DNA from: Aliarcobacter sp.
GTDB lineage: Bacteria > Campylobacterota > Campylobacteria > Campylobacterales > Arcobacteraceae
NCBI GenBank assembly: GCA_028690445.1
Contig: JAQVBE010000008.1
Location: 48,367-112,366 of the forward strand
Reading direction: 5' to 3'
Length of the DNA stretch: 64,000 nucleotides
Shown: positions 33,196 through 42,360 of the stretch, in pieces
Layout: every line of letters starts with the position of its first letter
How positions within the stretch are numbered: position 1 is the stretch's first letter
The notes under the pieces: model-generated
What the model was told of the DNA's origin: nothing
Databases searched by the model: none
What the model saw: only the letters and a program-made list of their open reading frames with translations
Translations under genes and position numbers: made by a program

Positions 33196-34254
33196 TTGGG
33201 TACTATTACTTTTTTACTTGTTTTATCATTTTTAGTTTTTTTTCATGAACTTGGGCACTTTTTAGCAGCTCGTTATTTTGGTGTAAAAGTTCATGTATTT
33301 TCAATTGGTTTTGGTAAACAATTATATGCAAAAGAGTGGATGGGAACAACTTGGCAATTTGCTTTAATTCCACTTGGTGGATATGTACAAATGAAAGGTC
33401 AAGATGATAAAAATCCCTCTTTAAAAGAAGATGGTGATGATTCATATAACAATAAAAAACCTTGGCAAAGAATTATTATTTTATTTGCAGGTCCTTTTTC
33501 AAACTTTATTTTAGCAGCTATTTTATATTTTACAATTGCAATGATGGGAGCTTCAACATGGGCTGCTCAAATTGGGAATGTTCAAGAAAACTCACCTGCA
33601 TTTCACGCAGGGATTCTTCCAAATGATGAAATTGTAAAAATAAATGACACAGATATAAAATCTTGGGATGAAATAGGAAAAACTATTATTAGTACAGATG
33701 GGGCTTTAAAATTTTTTATTAAAAGAGACGGAGTAATTATTGCAAAAACAATAAATCCATATATTGCTGATAGTGAAAATATGTTTAAAGAAAAAATCAA
33801 AAAAAGAATGATAGGAATCTCGCCATCAGGGAAAATCATAAATCTTGATTTATCTTTTAGTGAATCTGTAGTTTATGCTTATCAAAAAACTGTTTTTGCC
33901 TCTACTATGATTTTTCAAGGTATTCAAAAACTAATTCAAGGTGCGATTCCTAGTAGTGAAGTGGGTGGAGTAATTTCAATTGGAAAAGTAATTTCAGATG
34001 CAAGTGAATCATCAATTATTGCATTATTTGCAATAACTGCCCTTATCTCTGTAAATTTGGGAGTTTTAAATCTTCTTCCAATTCCAGCACTTGATGGTGG
34101 ACATATTATGTTTAACTTATATGAAATGATAACTAGAAGAAAACCAAGTGAACAAGTGTTTATGTTTTTAACTATTACAGGTTGGGTAATTTTAGGAAGT
34201 TTAATGATTCTTGGAATTTATAACGATATTAATAGAATACTTTTAAATAACTAA
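33196..34254 (+). CDS. rseP: Site-2 intramembrane metalloprotease RseP
   Basis: 352 residues, TTG start. The first membrane segment carries the zinc motif HELGH (about residues 17-21) followed by FLAARYFGVKVHVFSIGFG. One PDZ domain occurs at about 118-200 (IGNVQENSPAFHAGILPNDEIVKIN). The second catalytic segment is NLLPIPALDGGHI. The enzyme cuts membrane-embedded anti-sigma factors or signal peptide remnants. Last gene of the run from pyrD. Confidence 0.95.
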   Translation: MGTITFLLVLSFLVFFHELGHFLAARYFGVKVHVFSIGFGKQLYAKEWMGTTWQFALIPLGGYVQMKGQDDKNPSLKEDGDDSYNNKKPWQRIIILFAGPFSNFILAAILYFTIAMMGASTWAAQIGNVQENSPAFHAGILPNDEIVKINDTDIKSWDEIGKTIISTDGALKFFIKRDGVIIAKTINPYIADSENMFKEKIKKRMIGISPSGKIINLDLSFSESVVYAYQKTVFASTMIFQGIQKLIQGAIPSSEVGGVISIGKVISDASESSIIALFAITALISVNLGVLNLLPIPALDGGHIMFNLYEMITRRKPSEQVFMFLTITGWVILGSLMILGIYNDINRILLNN

Positions 34255-34327
34255 TATTTTATTTGTCCAATCATTACCGCATCTAAGCTTTTTGGTTGAT
34301 TTCTTTTTCATTAAGCAATTGTTTCAA

Positions 34328-35590
34328 CTATTGATAAGAACTCATCCTTAAATTTTTCTCTATTCTACCTATACTTTCTTCATTTATCTCAAGCTCATTC
34401 GCCCTACTTCTAAATGTAGAAAAAATATCAATAGTTTGTTCAATAATCTCTTTTATAATATTTTCTTTTAAAGAGTGAAGTTTTGCAATTTCTAGTAAAT
34501 CTTTTTTTGTAAAATCATTTGTTTTACCTCTTAAAGATAACTGATGATTTTTAGTATAACCTGTTCCATTTGCATATGTTATATCATAAGCAGGACTTAG
34601 ATTCCAGATTCCTTTTTCATCCATTAAAAATGCAAAGTTTTTTGCATGGTCATCTTGATTTTTTCCTATTATATTAAAAACCATTCTTCTATAAAGTTCG
34701 TATAAGTCTTGTTGATTTCCTGTTAAATATCTAGTTAGTCTAAAAAGTTCATCATAAGAGTAATGCATTGGTACATTAAAATTACAGTGGGTAAGTCCAG
34801 CTACACTATGAAGATGTTTAGCTTTACCATTTACTCTATCAAATCGTTTTATTAAATAGTGAGTTAGATTTCCATGTTCTAATAATTCAATATTAGGAAC
34901 TTCAATTTTTGCTTGTTTAGCCATATTCATATACAAGTATTCTAGTTTTGTGTAATCAGAGCTTTTTTGATTATCATTAAAAAAATCAAACTTTATTAGA
35001 TAATGTTCAAATTCTGAAGGCAATTCTTTTTTTATACCACTTATTATCTCTTTACTATTTGGGTTATATCCTATAATTGCTTTTGCTCTTGCACCTCCTG
35101 CACTTGCAGCACTATCCATAAAAGTAAGCATTTCATCCACAACTTCAATAGCATCACCACTTATAATTTTTTTAGCATTTTCATAAAAACTATTTAGTTC
35201 TATTAGCTCTTGTTGTTTTTGATTATCAAGTTTATGGATTGAGGGTTTATAAGAGATTGCACCTATACTTTTATCTCCTATAAACATAAGTTTTTGAACC
35301 ACATTTAATTCATAAGATAGAATATTCTTTGATTCAAAATATCTTTCAATTACTTTTGTTCCAAATTTATCAGGCAAACTATCATGGAAAACTCCAGCTA
35401 ATCCTTCAAAATAAGTTTCATCATCGTTTGTATAAACTCCTTCAATAGACAAAGGAAGTTTAAGAGGTGAGATTTCTAATTTAGAGTTTTTAAATTCTTT
35501 ATCATATTCAAAATACACTCTTCCATCTTTTAATAAAATAGTTCCTATTTTTTTATCATAGATGAAAGCTTCAACTTCATATTGGCTCAT
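34328..35590 (-). CDS. hipA: HipA-family serine/threonine kinase toxin
   Basis: 420 residues. The N-terminal HipA domain (VEAFIYDKKIGTILLKDGRVYFEYD) leads to a kinase-like core: SAASAGGARAKAIIGYN (the Gly-rich loop region), IGKNQDDHAKNFAFLMDE (catalytic Asp and Asn) and LSPAYDITY (metal-binding Asp). HipA toxins phosphorylate tRNA synthetases and halt growth. It overlaps hipB by four bases (ATGA), the normal antitoxin-toxin order. The module sits alone between rseP and a PLP-protein gene. Confidence 0.9.
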   Translation of the reverse strand: MSQYEVEAFIYDKKIGTILLKDGRVYFEYDKEFKNSKLEISPLKLPLSIEGVYTNDDETYFEGLAGVFHDSLPDKFGTKVIERYFESKNILSYELNVVQKLMFIGDKSIGAISYKPSIHKLDNQKQQELIELNSFYENAKKIISGDAIEVVDEMLTFMDSAASAGGARAKAIIGYNPNSKEIISGIKKELPSEFEHYLIKFDFFNDNQKSSDYTKLEYLYMNMAKQAKIEVPNIELLEHGNLTHYLIKRFDRVNGKAKHLHSVAGLTHCNFNVPMHYSYDELFRLTRYLTGNQQDLYELYRRMVFNIIGKNQDDHAKNFAFLMDEKGIWNLSPAYDITYANGTGYTKNHQLSLRGKTNDFTKKDLLEIAKLHSLKENIIKEIIEQTIDIFSTFRSRANELEINEESIGRIEKNLRMSSYQ

Positions 35591-35880
35591 TTGATTATCC
35601 TTTTTGGAAGTTTAGATTCATTTTTTATTTCTTCTAAACTTTTTATTTCTCTTTGTTTTAATAAACCTTTTAAATTTTCATATAGTCGTAAAGCAATAAA
35701 AAGTTTTAGTATATTTTCTAATGAAGCTCTTTTTTTATAAACAAAATCTTTATAAGTTGGAAATGGAATATCAGCTTTTAAAGCTAACTCTTTTTGTTGA
35801 AGCTTTTGAATCTTTCTTTCATTTTCAATAAGCTTAATTATCTTTTCTATTAATTCAATTGGAGTTGATAGTTCGAGCAT
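35587..35880 (-). CDS. hipB: HipB-like HTH antitoxin
   Basis: 97 residues. An XRE-like helix-turn-helix can be recognised in KLQQKELALKADIPFPTYKDFVYKKRASLENILKLFIAL (about 27-65). The tail is short and basic. It precedes hipA with a four-base overlap, as expected of an antitoxin that neutralises HipA and represses the operon. Two short palindromes lie upstream. Confidence 0.82.
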   Translation of the reverse strand: MLELSTPIELIEKIIKLIENERKIQKLQQKELALKADIPFPTYKDFVYKKRASLENILKLFIALRLYENLKGLLKQREIKSLEEIKNESKLPKRIIK

Positions 35881-35893
35881 TTTTGACCTTTAG

Positions 35894-35955
35894 ATATGTT
35901 ATTACATATTTTATATTTATAATAATATCATAAAGTATGTGATTTTATATATCAC
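35894..35955. promoter_or_regulatory. Candidate HipB operators
   Basis: Two inverted repeats upstream of hipB: ATATGT-TATT-ACATAT at 35894-35909 and GTGAT-TTTATAT-ATCAC at 35939-35955. Position fits autorepression by the antitoxin, but arm sequences differ. Confidence 0.4.
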
Positions 35956-35995
35956 TTTTCAGGCTGTTCATTAAATAACTTATTATAAAATTTAC

Positions 35996-36028
35996 CATCC
36001 AATACAATTATGTACATTTAATTGGATG
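35996..36028 (+). promoter_or_regulatory. 8-bp inverted repeat in the PLP-protein leader
   Basis: CATCCAAT (35996-36003) and ATTGGATG (36021-36028) flank 17 nt. It lies just after a possible -10 (TATAAA at 35984-35989) and before the ATG at 36060, so it may be a leader hairpin or an operator. Confidence 0.35.
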
Positions 36029-36059
36029 TTAGATAACATTGCAACTAAAAAGAGAAACT

Positions 36060-36740
36060 ATGAATAAACAAACAGCAACTAAAAATTTAGATGAAGTAAT
36101 AACAAAAGTTGAAGGTGCAAGATTAAAAATATCTGAACATCATATTGTAAAAATTATTGGTGTTTCAAAATACTCAACAGACGCAGATGTAAAAATTTTA
36201 TACGAAGCAGGTCAAAGAGCTTTTGGTGAAAACAAAGTTCAAGATTTAAAACAAAAAATGGAAGGACTTGATGAATTACCAATTGAATGGCATTTTATTG
36301 GAACTTTACAAAAAAACAAAATCAATAATTTAATAGATTTAAATCCAACTTTGATTCAATCATTAGACTCTTTAGATTTAGCACTAGAACTTAATAAAAA
36401 ACTTGAAGCTAAAAACAAAAAACTATCTGCCCTACTTCAAATAAATTCAGCTTATGAAGATACAAAATCAGGAGTTCTTCCTGAAAATGCTCTTGAAGTT
36501 TATAAACAAATTCTAAAGCTTTGTCCAAATATTATTTTAAAAGGTATTATGAGTATTGGTGCTCATGTTCAAGATGAAAAAATCATAAAAGAATCATTTA
36601 AAACAACTAAAAAAATCTATGATGAATTAGTTCCATTTGGAGCAAAATATTGTTCTATGGGAATGAGTAGCGATTTTGAACTGGCAATTGCCTGTGGATC
36701 TAATATGATTAGAGTTGGTTCTACTTTATTTAAAGACTAG
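36060..36740 (+). CDS. YggS-family pyridoxal-phosphate homeostasis protein
   Basis: 226 residues from the ATG at 36060, which follows AAGAGA; the frame can open seven codons earlier without a better ribosome site. The PLP lysine is in IIGVSKYS (about residue 36), followed by AFGENKVQDL, WHFIGTLQKNK, SIGAH and the phosphate-binding end CSMGMSSDFELAIACGSNMIRVGS. The family has no known catalytic reaction and keeps PLP and amino acid pools balanced. A hairpin follows. Confidence 0.93.
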   Translation: MNKQTATKNLDEVITKVEGARLKISEHHIVKIIGVSKYSTDADVKILYEAGQRAFGENKVQDLKQKMEGLDELPIEWHFIGTLQKNKINNLIDLNPTLIQSLDSLDLALELNKKLEAKNKKLSALLQINSAYEDTKSGVLPENALEVYKQILKLCPNIILKGIMSIGAHVQDEKIIKESFKTTKKIYDELVPFGAKYCSMGMSSDFELAIACGSNMIRVGSTLFKD

Positions 36741-36756
36741 ATTTCTAGCCTTTAAA
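36729..36756. terminator. Hairpin between the PLP-protein and tautomerase genes
   Basis: TTTAAAGACTAG and CTAGCCTTTAAA flank ATTT; one mismatch on the plus strand becomes a G-U pair on the minus transcript. Convergent genes on both sides; no long T-tract. Confidence 0.45.
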
Positions 36757-36764
36757 TAAATTCT

Positions 36765-36980
36765 TTATTTCTTCGTTTCACTTCTTATTTGAGTTATTGT
36801 TTTTCCACCAATTGAATAATTATCAGTATTTACTTCTTCAATAATCACAACAGCACTGTTTGCACCTCGACCATTAAAAACCTTTGCAAAAAGTTCAGTA
36901 ATTCCCTTTGATAACTCCTCTTTTTGCTCTTTTGTAGCCCCTCCATCTTCCTCTGTCATTTTTACATTTATAACTGGCAT
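36765..36980 (-). CDS. 4-oxalocrotonate tautomerase-family protein
   Basis: 71 residues. After removal of Met, Pro-1 (PVINVKMTEE) is the expected catalytic base. TKEQKEELSKGITELF and VVIIEEVNTDNYSIGG fit the small 4-OT fold, though family members usually have about 62 residues, so this one is slightly long. Substrate unknown. Its ATG lies two bases after the MFS transporter stop, so both belong to one transcript facing the LysR regulator. Confidence 0.85.
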   Translation of the reverse strand: MPVINVKMTEEDGGATKEQKEELSKGITELFAKVFNGRGANSAVVIIEEVNTDNYSIGGKTITQIRSETKK

Positions 36981-36981
36981 T

Positions 36982-38166
36982 TTATTCTCCTTTTAATTTA
37001 AGTATTTTAGTCAAAATCAACAAAGCAATTCCACCTGAAACAATAAAAGCTGTAACATACAAAGTATAATCATAAGTTTTAAAATGTTCAATTAATGCAA
37101 CACTATAAAGTGGTGCTACAACTTGCCCTATTCCATAAGCTGTTGTTAATGCACCCATTAACATTACAGGATTATTTCCAGCTATTTTTCCTCCAAGATT
37201 CATAAATAATGCAACTAATCCTATAAAAGTTCCACCATATAAAATTCCTGAAAATAGATTTAAATAGATATTATTTGTTAAAGCTGAAATCAAAATACCA
37301 ATTACTTGTAAAAACATTGCAAGTATTATGATATTTACACTTCCATATTTGTGAGCTAACATCATCCAAATAATACAAGATGGAATTCCAGCAAGTCCCA
37401 CTAATGTCCATGTAAAACTCCCAAATCCCTCAAGTCCTTTTAAAGAATTTATAATATCAGGTAAAAAAGTTCCTTGAACAACCATTCCAACACCCTCGCA
37501 AAAATATGCCATAATTAAAATTACCACAAAAGGTGAAAACAAAGATTTATCAATATGATGTTTTACGCTATTTTGTTTTACTTCTTTGTCATAAGATAAA
37601 ATATACATAGAATAAAATGACATTACAAAAGCAAAAATAGCCAAAACAACCCAAGCAAATTGCCATGTTCCATTAAAATAAAATACTATTCTAACTATCA
37701 AATCACTAATCAAAATAGAAAATCCAATTCCAGAAAAATGTATTCCCATAGCTTTTGTTTTATTTTGAATATTTAATTTATTCATAACAATAGCAGAACC
37801 AACAACCAAAGCCATAGCAGCCCCAAATCCTGCAAGTATTCTTGATATTATCCAAATAGTTTCAGAAGTTGTAACTCCAAGCATTAGCGTTGTAATTACA
37901 GCTAAAAACATACCTAATCTAAAAAATTTTACTTTTGTATTTATATCTTTTATAAAAACTGAAAATATAGAACCTGCTAAATATCCAACATAATTAATAG
38001 AAGCCAAAACTCCTGCAAAACTAATAGTTAAATAATCTTCTAGCATTGGAGGTAACAATGATGTAAAAACAAATCTTGCAACGCCAACACCAATAATAAG
38101 TGCAATAATTCCAGCAAGTAAAATAGCAACATTTGAATTTTTATCTAATAAATTTATACTTTTCAT
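36982..38166 (-). CDS. YbfB/YjiJ-type MFS transporter
   Basis: 394 residues with about 12 membrane segments. The N-terminus (ALIIGVGVARFVFTSLLPPM) and GYLAGSIFSVF are typical of the YbfB/YjiJ branch of the major facilitator superfamily. Substrate unknown. It is transcribed away from a LysR regulator with palindromic sites in the gap and is followed by a tautomerase, suggesting an inducible uptake or efflux function for a small organic compound. Confidence 0.87.
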   Translation of the reverse strand: MKSINLLDKNSNVAILLAGIIALIIGVGVARFVFTSLLPPMLEDYLTISFAGVLASINYVGYLAGSIFSVFIKDINTKVKFFRLGMFLAVITTLMLGVTTSETIWIISRILAGFGAAMALVVGSAIVMNKLNIQNKTKAMGIHFSGIGFSILISDLIVRIVFYFNGTWQFAWVVLAIFAFVMSFYSMYILSYDKEVKQNSVKHHIDKSLFSPFVVILIMAYFCEGVGMVVQGTFLPDIINSLKGLEGFGSFTWTLVGLAGIPSCIIWMMLAHKYGSVNIIILAMFLQVIGILISALTNNIYLNLFSGILYGGTFIGLVALFMNLGGKIAGNNPVMLMGALTTAYGIGQVVAPLYSVALIEHFKTYDYTLYVTAFIVSGGIALLILTKILKLKGE

Positions 38167-38193
38167 ACTCTCTCTCCTTAGTATTTCTGTATA

Positions 38194-38244
38194 ATATCAC
38201 TAAAAATGATATTAAGTCAAATATCTAATCATGATTTATGATAT
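38194..38244. promoter_or_regulatory. LysR-type operator pair
   Basis: ATATCA-N7-TGATAT (38194-38212) is a perfect dyad that contains the T-N11-A pattern of LysR sites. A second, looser dyad ATATC-N14-GATAT follows at 38221-38244. Both lie in the 91-bp gap between the divergent transporter and regulator genes. Confidence 0.6.
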
Positions 38245-38257
38245 AAGGAAAAGAGAT

Positions 38258-39097
38258 ATGGATTCAAGTTTATTAAAAGTTTTTGTTGAAGTAGCACGAG
38301 AAAATAGTATTACAAAGGCAGCAAATAAATTAAATTTTGCCCAATCAAATGTAACTTCAAGAATAAAACAGCTTGAAAAATCTTTAGGCTTTGCACTATT
38401 TCATAGAGTTCCCAAAGGTGTGATTTTAAGTAAAGAAGGAGAAAAACTCTATCCTTATGCAGTTGAAATTGTAAAAAAAGTTGAACTTGCTACTTTTAGT
38501 ATGAAAAATATAAACAACCAAGAACATCTAATAATTGGTTCAACCGAATCAAATGCCACTACAAGAATTGTGCCATTTTTAGTTCAACTTCACAGTGATT
38601 TTCCAAATATGAGTTTGGAATTAATCACAAATACAACAAGAGAAATCACAAAAGAACTGCTTGATTATAAAGTTGATATTGCATTTATTAGTGGAATTCC
38701 AAAACATAGTGATTTAATAGTTTTAAATAAAGTAGAAGAAGATATTGTTGTTGTTGAGCCCAAAATAGGAGATGCTCCAAATGTTTTTTTATCTTTTAAA
38801 AATGGTTGTGCTTATAATGAATTTGGGCAAAATTATCTAAAAAATAGCTCAAACGAAGATTTTAAAACCTTAGAGTTTGGAAATTATGAAATAATTTTAG
38901 GTTGCGTGAAAGCAGCAATGGGAAAAAGTTTATTGCCTATGAGTATAGTTAAAAAACATAAATATGAGAATGATTTAAAAATTACAACTTTACCAAAAGA
39001 GTTGGCAAATATGCCAACTTGTTTGGTTTGTAGAAAAGATAATATTCCTAAAATCGAGGATTATCTAAAAGAGTATCAATTTTTTATCTTTCAGTAA
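38258..39097 (+). CDS. LysR-family transcriptional regulator
   Basis: 279 residues from the ATG at 38258, preceded by AAGGAAAAG; the frame can open at 38231 but there the start lacks a ribosome site. The N-terminal HTH (LLKVFVEVARENSITKAANKLNFAQSNVTSRIKQLEKSL) and the following FHRVPKGVILSKEGE are typical. The effector domain is smaller than average and close to CynR/CbbR types. It most likely controls the divergent transporter-tautomerase pair and itself. The 3' end overlaps the convergent HlyD gene by 14 bp. Confidence 0.9.
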   Translation: MDSSLLKVFVEVARENSITKAANKLNFAQSNVTSRIKQLEKSLGFALFHRVPKGVILSKEGEKLYPYAVEIVKKVELATFSMKNINNQEHLIIGSTESNATTRIVPFLVQLHSDFPNMSLELITNTTREITKELLDYKVDIAFISGIPKHSDLIVLNKVEEDIVVVEPKIGDAPNVFLSFKNGCAYNEFGQNYLKNSSNEDFKTLEFGNYEIILGCVKAAMGKSLLPMSIVKKHKYENDLKITTLPKELANMPTCLVCRKDNIPKIEDYLKEYQFFIFQ

Positions 39098-40247
39098 ATG
39101 CTTCGTTAAGAGTTTTAATAACAGGTTTAGCAAGATATGTTAAAACTGTTCGCTCTCCTGTAATAATATCAATTTGCCCTGTCATACCAGGTGTTACAAT
39201 AACTTTTTTTCCAACTTTTGAAATCATTTCTCTTCCATCAATTGAAATAAGAACTCTAAAAAAGAATTCATCACCCTTAGCTGTTTTTTCTACCAAAGTA
39301 TCTGAACTGATATGTTTTACTTTACCTTCAAAACCACCAAAAATAGAAAAATCATAAGCATCTAATTTTACAGAAGCTTTTTGTCCCTCTTTTACAAATG
39401 AAATTTCAGAAGGGCTTAATTTTGCTTCAATTACAAGTTCATCAATAGGTACTAATTGCATTATTACATCACCTGCTCTTACTTTTGCACCTTTTGTTGT
39501 AATTAAAATATTATTTACAATCGCATCCATAGGAGATACTATTTCAGCTCTTCCTAAAGTTACAGTTTTATCTGCTAATTCTTGTTTTTGACTAGATAAT
39601 TCTTCTTCATATTTTGTAAGTTCAGCTTGTGATTCTTGAAAATATTTATTTTTTCTATTTACAATTTGACCTTCAATATCTGCAACTTGTCGTTTTAATC
39701 TTATTAATTCAATAGCTCCTACATCTCCTGTTTTAACTAAAGGAATATTCAAATTTAATTCATCTCTTGCTAAGTCCAAAGAGTTTTGTAAAGTTCCTAT
39801 CTCATCATTTAGTGCTTCTTGTCTTCTTTTAAATAACTCTTGTTGAGAAGACATAAAATCAGGATATTCTATTGATAAAGGAGTAAACCTCATTTCTTTT
39901 TTAAAAACTTCTGCTTTTAATCTTGATATAGTAGATTCTAAAGCTGCTACTTTTGATTTTATTGATTCATAACTCGCTTGAAATTGTGATTCGTCAAGCT
40001 TCGCTATAACTTCATCTTTTTTTACACTTTGCCCCTCTTTTACAAATATTTCTTCTATAACTCCATCATTTGCTGATTGTATTTCTTGTTTTTTAGCAGT
40101 TGCTATTACAATTCCCTTTGCTCTTGATATTTGCTCCAATTTTGCGATTGATGCCCAAGTTAAAAAAGGAATTAATATTACAAACAACGATCCAAGTATT
40201 ACTATTAAAGGATTAATTTTTATAATGTATGGTAAATCTACTTTCAT
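39084..40247 (-). CDS. Type I secretion periplasmic adaptor (HlyD/LapC type)
   Basis: 387 residues. One N-terminal membrane segment (about 14-32) leads to a biotinyl-lipoyl half-motif (IQSANDGVIEEIFVKEGQSVKKDEVIAKLD), a long coiled-coil hairpin (about 85-235) that reaches the outer membrane channel, the second lipoyl half (AEIVSPMDAIVNNILITTKGAKVRAGD) and the HlyD beta-barrel end (VTPGMTGQIDIITGERTVLTYLAKPV). It starts after the ATPase gene with a one-base gap and completes the exporter for the repeat protein upstream. Confidence 0.92.
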   Translation of the reverse strand: MKVDLPYIIKINPLIVILGSLFVILIPFLTWASIAKLEQISRAKGIVIATAKKQEIQSANDGVIEEIFVKEGQSVKKDEVIAKLDESQFQASYESIKSKVAALESTISRLKAEVFKKEMRFTPLSIEYPDFMSSQQELFKRRQEALNDEIGTLQNSLDLARDELNLNIPLVKTGDVGAIELIRLKRQVADIEGQIVNRKNKYFQESQAELTKYEEELSSQKQELADKTVTLGRAEIVSPMDAIVNNILITTKGAKVRAGDVIMQLVPIDELVIEAKLSPSEISFVKEGQKASVKLDAYDFSIFGGFEGKVKHISSDTLVEKTAKGDEFFFRVLISIDGREMISKVGKKVIVTPGMTGQIDIITGERTVLTYLAKPVIKTLNEAFTER

Positions 40248-40248
40248 T

Positions 40249-42360
40249 TTATACCTTTGCTACTATATTTTTTGGTGCTGATAATTTATTTAGAACTTCT
40301 TCTTTAGTATCATCAATTGCAATACCATTAGGTGTTAAAACAATAATTCTATCAACCATATTTAAAACAATTGGTTTGTGTGTTACTACTATCATTGTTT
40401 GATTTGAGTCCATTCTATTTTTTAGCATTGTAATTATTTGTTTTTCAGTTCCCTCATCCATACTAGCTGTTGGTTCATCAAGAAGTATTATTTTTTTATT
40501 TGCAACAATCATTCTTGTAAGTGCAATAAGTTGTTTTTGTCCACCTGAAACACTTTCTCCACCCTCAGGAACAACTGTATCCAAACCATTTGGTAAGGCA
40601 TTTATCAAACCAATTAAACCTGATAATTTAGCAGCTTCAATAATTTGTTCATCACCCACGCCTATCATTCCAAATATTAGATTATCTCTTAATGTTCCTG
40701 CAAATAATTTTGTACTTTGAGGCAAATAACTCATATTTTCAGTTAAAAAATCTCTTTTTATTAACTGCATATCAATTCCATCTAAATATACAAATCCTTT
40801 TGTAGGTTTATATAATCCAGCAATTATTTTAAGAAGTGTTGATTTTCCACTTCCAATAGCTCCTAAAATAGCTACTTTTTCACCTTGTTTTATATTTAAT
40901 TCAGACAAAGTAAGTATATTTGAGTTTTCGCTATACCCAAAAGATATATCTTTACATTTTATATCTGTTGAATCTAAATAAGGACTAAGCGGTCTGCTTA
41001 CTCCTTCATTATCAGATGCTAGTTTGTAAATACTATTTAAATCTTTTATAGATAGTTTTGCTTTACCCCATTGAACAAACTGATTTGGAAGTTGAGCTAT
41101 TGGTTGAAGTATTCTTCCTGAAAGAATAGTCATAGCAATCAAAGCTCCCATTGTGATTGTTCCATTTTCTGCTACTAAATAAGCTCCTAAAGATACAATC
41201 ATAATATAACTTAGTTGTTGAAGAAAAGCTGTTATATAAGATGACATATCAGTGTAATGTCTTATTTCAATATCATCATCAACAGCTTCTTGAGTTAATT
41301 TATTCCAATTATTTAAAATATTAAATCCAGCTCCAGTTGCTTTTATATTTTCACTATTTTCAACAGTTTCTACCATTAAACCCATTTTCTTATATGAAGC
41401 CATTGATGAGTTTTTTGAAGCTAATTCGATTTTGTCTCTAAAAATAAATCCAACAATCAAAGATATAATCAAAAAGCCAATAGGCACAAGTCCCATAGCA
41501 AAACCACCAATAAAGAAAATAGCAATCATAAAAATAATAGAAAAAGGTATATCTATAAAAATAAACATAGCAGCAGATGTTATAAAAGCTCGCACAGAGC
41601 TATAACTTTGAAGTTGTCCTGTAAGAGTTCCTATACTTTTTGGAAGTGCATCACATCTTATTTGTAAGAATCTTTCAAAAATATCATTTGAATATTCTAT
41701 ATCCATTTTTTTAGTTGCATAATCTAATAGAACTGATCTTGAAAATTTGATTATCATTTCTAAAAAAATAGCAATAAAAACTCCCATAGTTAAAACAACC
41801 AAAGTAGAAATAGCTCCCGTAGGAACAACTCTGTCATAAACTTGCATTGTATAAAGAGAAGTTCCAAGAGCCAAAGTATTTACACTAAAAGTAGCAGCTG
41901 CTGCATATACTAATAATCTTTTTTGTTCATAAGCAACTTTTTTAAACATTTCAAGTGCAGATGATTTTTTTTCTTCTTTTTTCTTCTTTTTCAAATTTGC
42001 AAATTTTGTATTTTTAGGAAAAGAATCAAAAACTTTTATTCCATCTTTGTATTGAGCCTTAAAACTTCCATCTTTTGAATGTTCATATATTAAAACCATA
42101 CCAATTTCAGGAACAAATGCAAAAGTTGGTAAAAACTGTTTTGATATTTTTTTTGAAAAATTTAGATTTTCAAAATCCAAATTATTTAATAACTCAGAAT
42201 AAAACATCTCTAAATACTTATTTTCATAAGAAGTTAAGTTCTCTACAATCATTTGTATTTTTTTTGAATTCAAATTAGTTGTACTATCACTTATAATAGT
42301 ATTAGAACTTAACAACCATTTTAAGTCATCTTTTGCTAAATTTAAATCACTATAAATCAT
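40249..42360 (-). CDS. Type I secretion ABC transporter (LapB-like, with degenerate N-terminal C39-like domain)
   Basis: 703 residues. Residues about 1-130 are a divergent peptidase-like domain that lacks a recognisable catalytic Cys, as in LapB-type transporters that bind rather than cleave the substrate. The membrane domain (about 150-440) contains MQVYDRVVPTGAISTLVVL. The ATPase has Walker A GAIGSGKSTL (about 500), signature SVSGGQKQLIALTR, Walker B IILLDEPTASMD and H-loop VVTHKP. The start overlaps the TolC-like stop by four bases. Energises export of the adjacent giant repeat protein. Confidence 0.93.
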   Translation of the reverse strand: MIYSDLNLAKDDLKWLLSSNTIISDSTTNLNSKKIQMIVENLTSYENKYLEMFYSELLNNLDFENLNFSKKISKQFLPTFAFVPEIGMVLIYEHSKDGSFKAQYKDGIKVFDSFPKNTKFANLKKKKKEEKKSSALEMFKKVAYEQKRLLVYAAAATFSVNTLALGTSLYTMQVYDRVVPTGAISTLVVLTMGVFIAIFLEMIIKFSRSVLLDYATKKMDIEYSNDIFERFLQIRCDALPKSIGTLTGQLQSYSSVRAFITSAAMFIFIDIPFSIIFMIAIFFIGGFAMGLVPIGFLIISLIVGFIFRDKIELASKNSSMASYKKMGLMVETVENSENIKATGAGFNILNNWNKLTQEAVDDDIEIRHYTDMSSYITAFLQQLSYIMIVSLGAYLVAENGTITMGALIAMTILSGRILQPIAQLPNQFVQWGKAKLSIKDLNSIYKLASDNEGVSRPLSPYLDSTDIKCKDISFGYSENSNILTLSELNIKQGEKVAILGAIGSGKSTLLKIIAGLYKPTKGFVYLDGIDMQLIKRDFLTENMSYLPQSTKLFAGTLRDNLIFGMIGVGDEQIIEAAKLSGLIGLINALPNGLDTVVPEGGESVSGGQKQLIALTRMIVANKKIILLDEPTASMDEGTEKQIITMLKNRMDSNQTMIVVTHKPIVLNMVDRIIVLTPNGIAIDDTKEEVLNKLSAPKNIVAKV

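Noticed and set aside
34255-34327. Possible gene or insertion edge between rseP and hipA
   Set aside because: Only 73 bp, no frame, no terminal repeats.
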